In this document: piece by piece, positions 63,629-64,000 of the stretch | Position numbering within the stretch: the stretch's first letter is position 1 | Layout of the letters: the number at the start of each line of letters is the position of its first letter | Assembly: GCA_016617855.1 (NCBI GenBank) | Contig: JAECUM010006730.1 | Span: 124,001-188,000 of the forward strand | From: Megalonaias nervosa | Lineage: Eukaryota; Mollusca; Bivalvia; Unionida; Unionidae | Direction of reading: 5' to 3' | Length of the DNA: 64,000 nucleotides | Made by a program: the position numbers and the translations under genes | Notes under the pieces: generated by a model | The model's database searches: none | The model's input: only the letters and a program-made list of their open reading frames with translations | Told to the model about the DNA's origin: nothing

Positions 63629-64000
63629 TGTAATGTTAAATTAGTGGAAAACATGATGTACAATATGAATAGATGAATGAAGAATTTCTATTTTATTATA
63701 AGTAAATTCTGAAAAGGCAATTGTGGTTTAAACAAATTGTTATTTCAGATCAAGAACACTGTTATGCATATTTAATTTGTTTTGGTTGTTGGTTTTTCAC
63801 CTTGATAATGTTATGTACATCTTTATTTTGTGATTGACCTTTGTACTTAGATCAAGTTAATGATCTACCTGACTAGTTACAATTATAAATTATTTCGTAA
63901 ACAGTATAACACATAACTAATATATCTCTGTGATTATAGATTAAATATTCAAATCATTATTATTGGAGGTAGACATGTTTATTTTAATCTGAGTCTAGGA
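63629..64000. other. AT-rich flank
   Basis: Nothing recognised. Confidence 0.4.

Overview
The window is AT-rich, intron-rich metazoan DNA, most likely from a bivalve or closely related mollusc. The clues are a tRNA-derived SINE with a tail of the kind I associate with bivalve SINEs, a lophotrochozoan-style mix of transposons (ISL2EU, hAT, CR1/L2-like LINE, Ty3/Gypsy, Polinton), and two ordinary host genes. The species cannot be named from the sequence. A run of Ns (1041-1084) marks an assembly gap inside a 74-bp tandem repeat.

Layout. 1-4,770: decayed Ty3/Gypsy retrotransposon, minus strand. 6,078-26,432: host gene for UMP-CMP kinase 2 (CMPK2, mitochondrial thymidylate/UMP-CMP kinase family), minus strand, five exons with consistent splice phases. 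Its introns hold a MITE, a complete but decayed ISL2EU transposon carrying both a THAP/DDE transposase and a YqaJ nuclease gene, SINEs, minisatellites and a truncated LINE tail. 26.5-30.0 kb: repeat-rich spacer. About 30.0-50.5 kb: an endogenous Polinton/Maverick (adintovirus-type) element. 50.6-56.3 kb: repeat-rich spacer with satellites. 56,360: first coding exon of gamma-tubulin, plus strand. The rest of the window reads as gamma-tubulin intron 1 or flank: a 2.87-kb hAT element with inverted ends, a second hAT fragment, and a 5'-truncated LINE.

The Polinton holds the expected viral set: protein-primed DNA polymerase B, retroviral-type integrase, packaging ATPase, adenain-like protease, major and minor capsid proteins, a two-helix-type membrane protein, and basic core proteins with QRGG processing-like sites. 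It also has accessory genes: a single-BIR inhibitor-of-apoptosis protein, F-box-like paralogues, a CCHC zinc-knuckle protein and several coiled-coil or basic proteins. The replication and capsid genes are broken by stops and frameshifts, so this is a fossil. Several accessory genes (BIR, F-box-like, CCHC, glutamine-rich) are still open.

The most unusual finding is regulatory. Four accessory genes at the two ends of the element finish not with poly(A) signals but with what look like complete replication-dependent histone 3' ends: a 16-nt stem-loop matching the metazoan histone mRNA consensus, followed 10-14 nt later by a purine-rich histone downstream element. At the left end, genes of this type are tandem duplicates sharing a TATA box, a CAGTCTGG initiator and a 14-nt palindrome in the 5' leader. 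This suggests the virus tied part of its transcription to the host S-phase histone mRNA machinery (SLBP and U7 snRNP). I know of no described example in this virus group.
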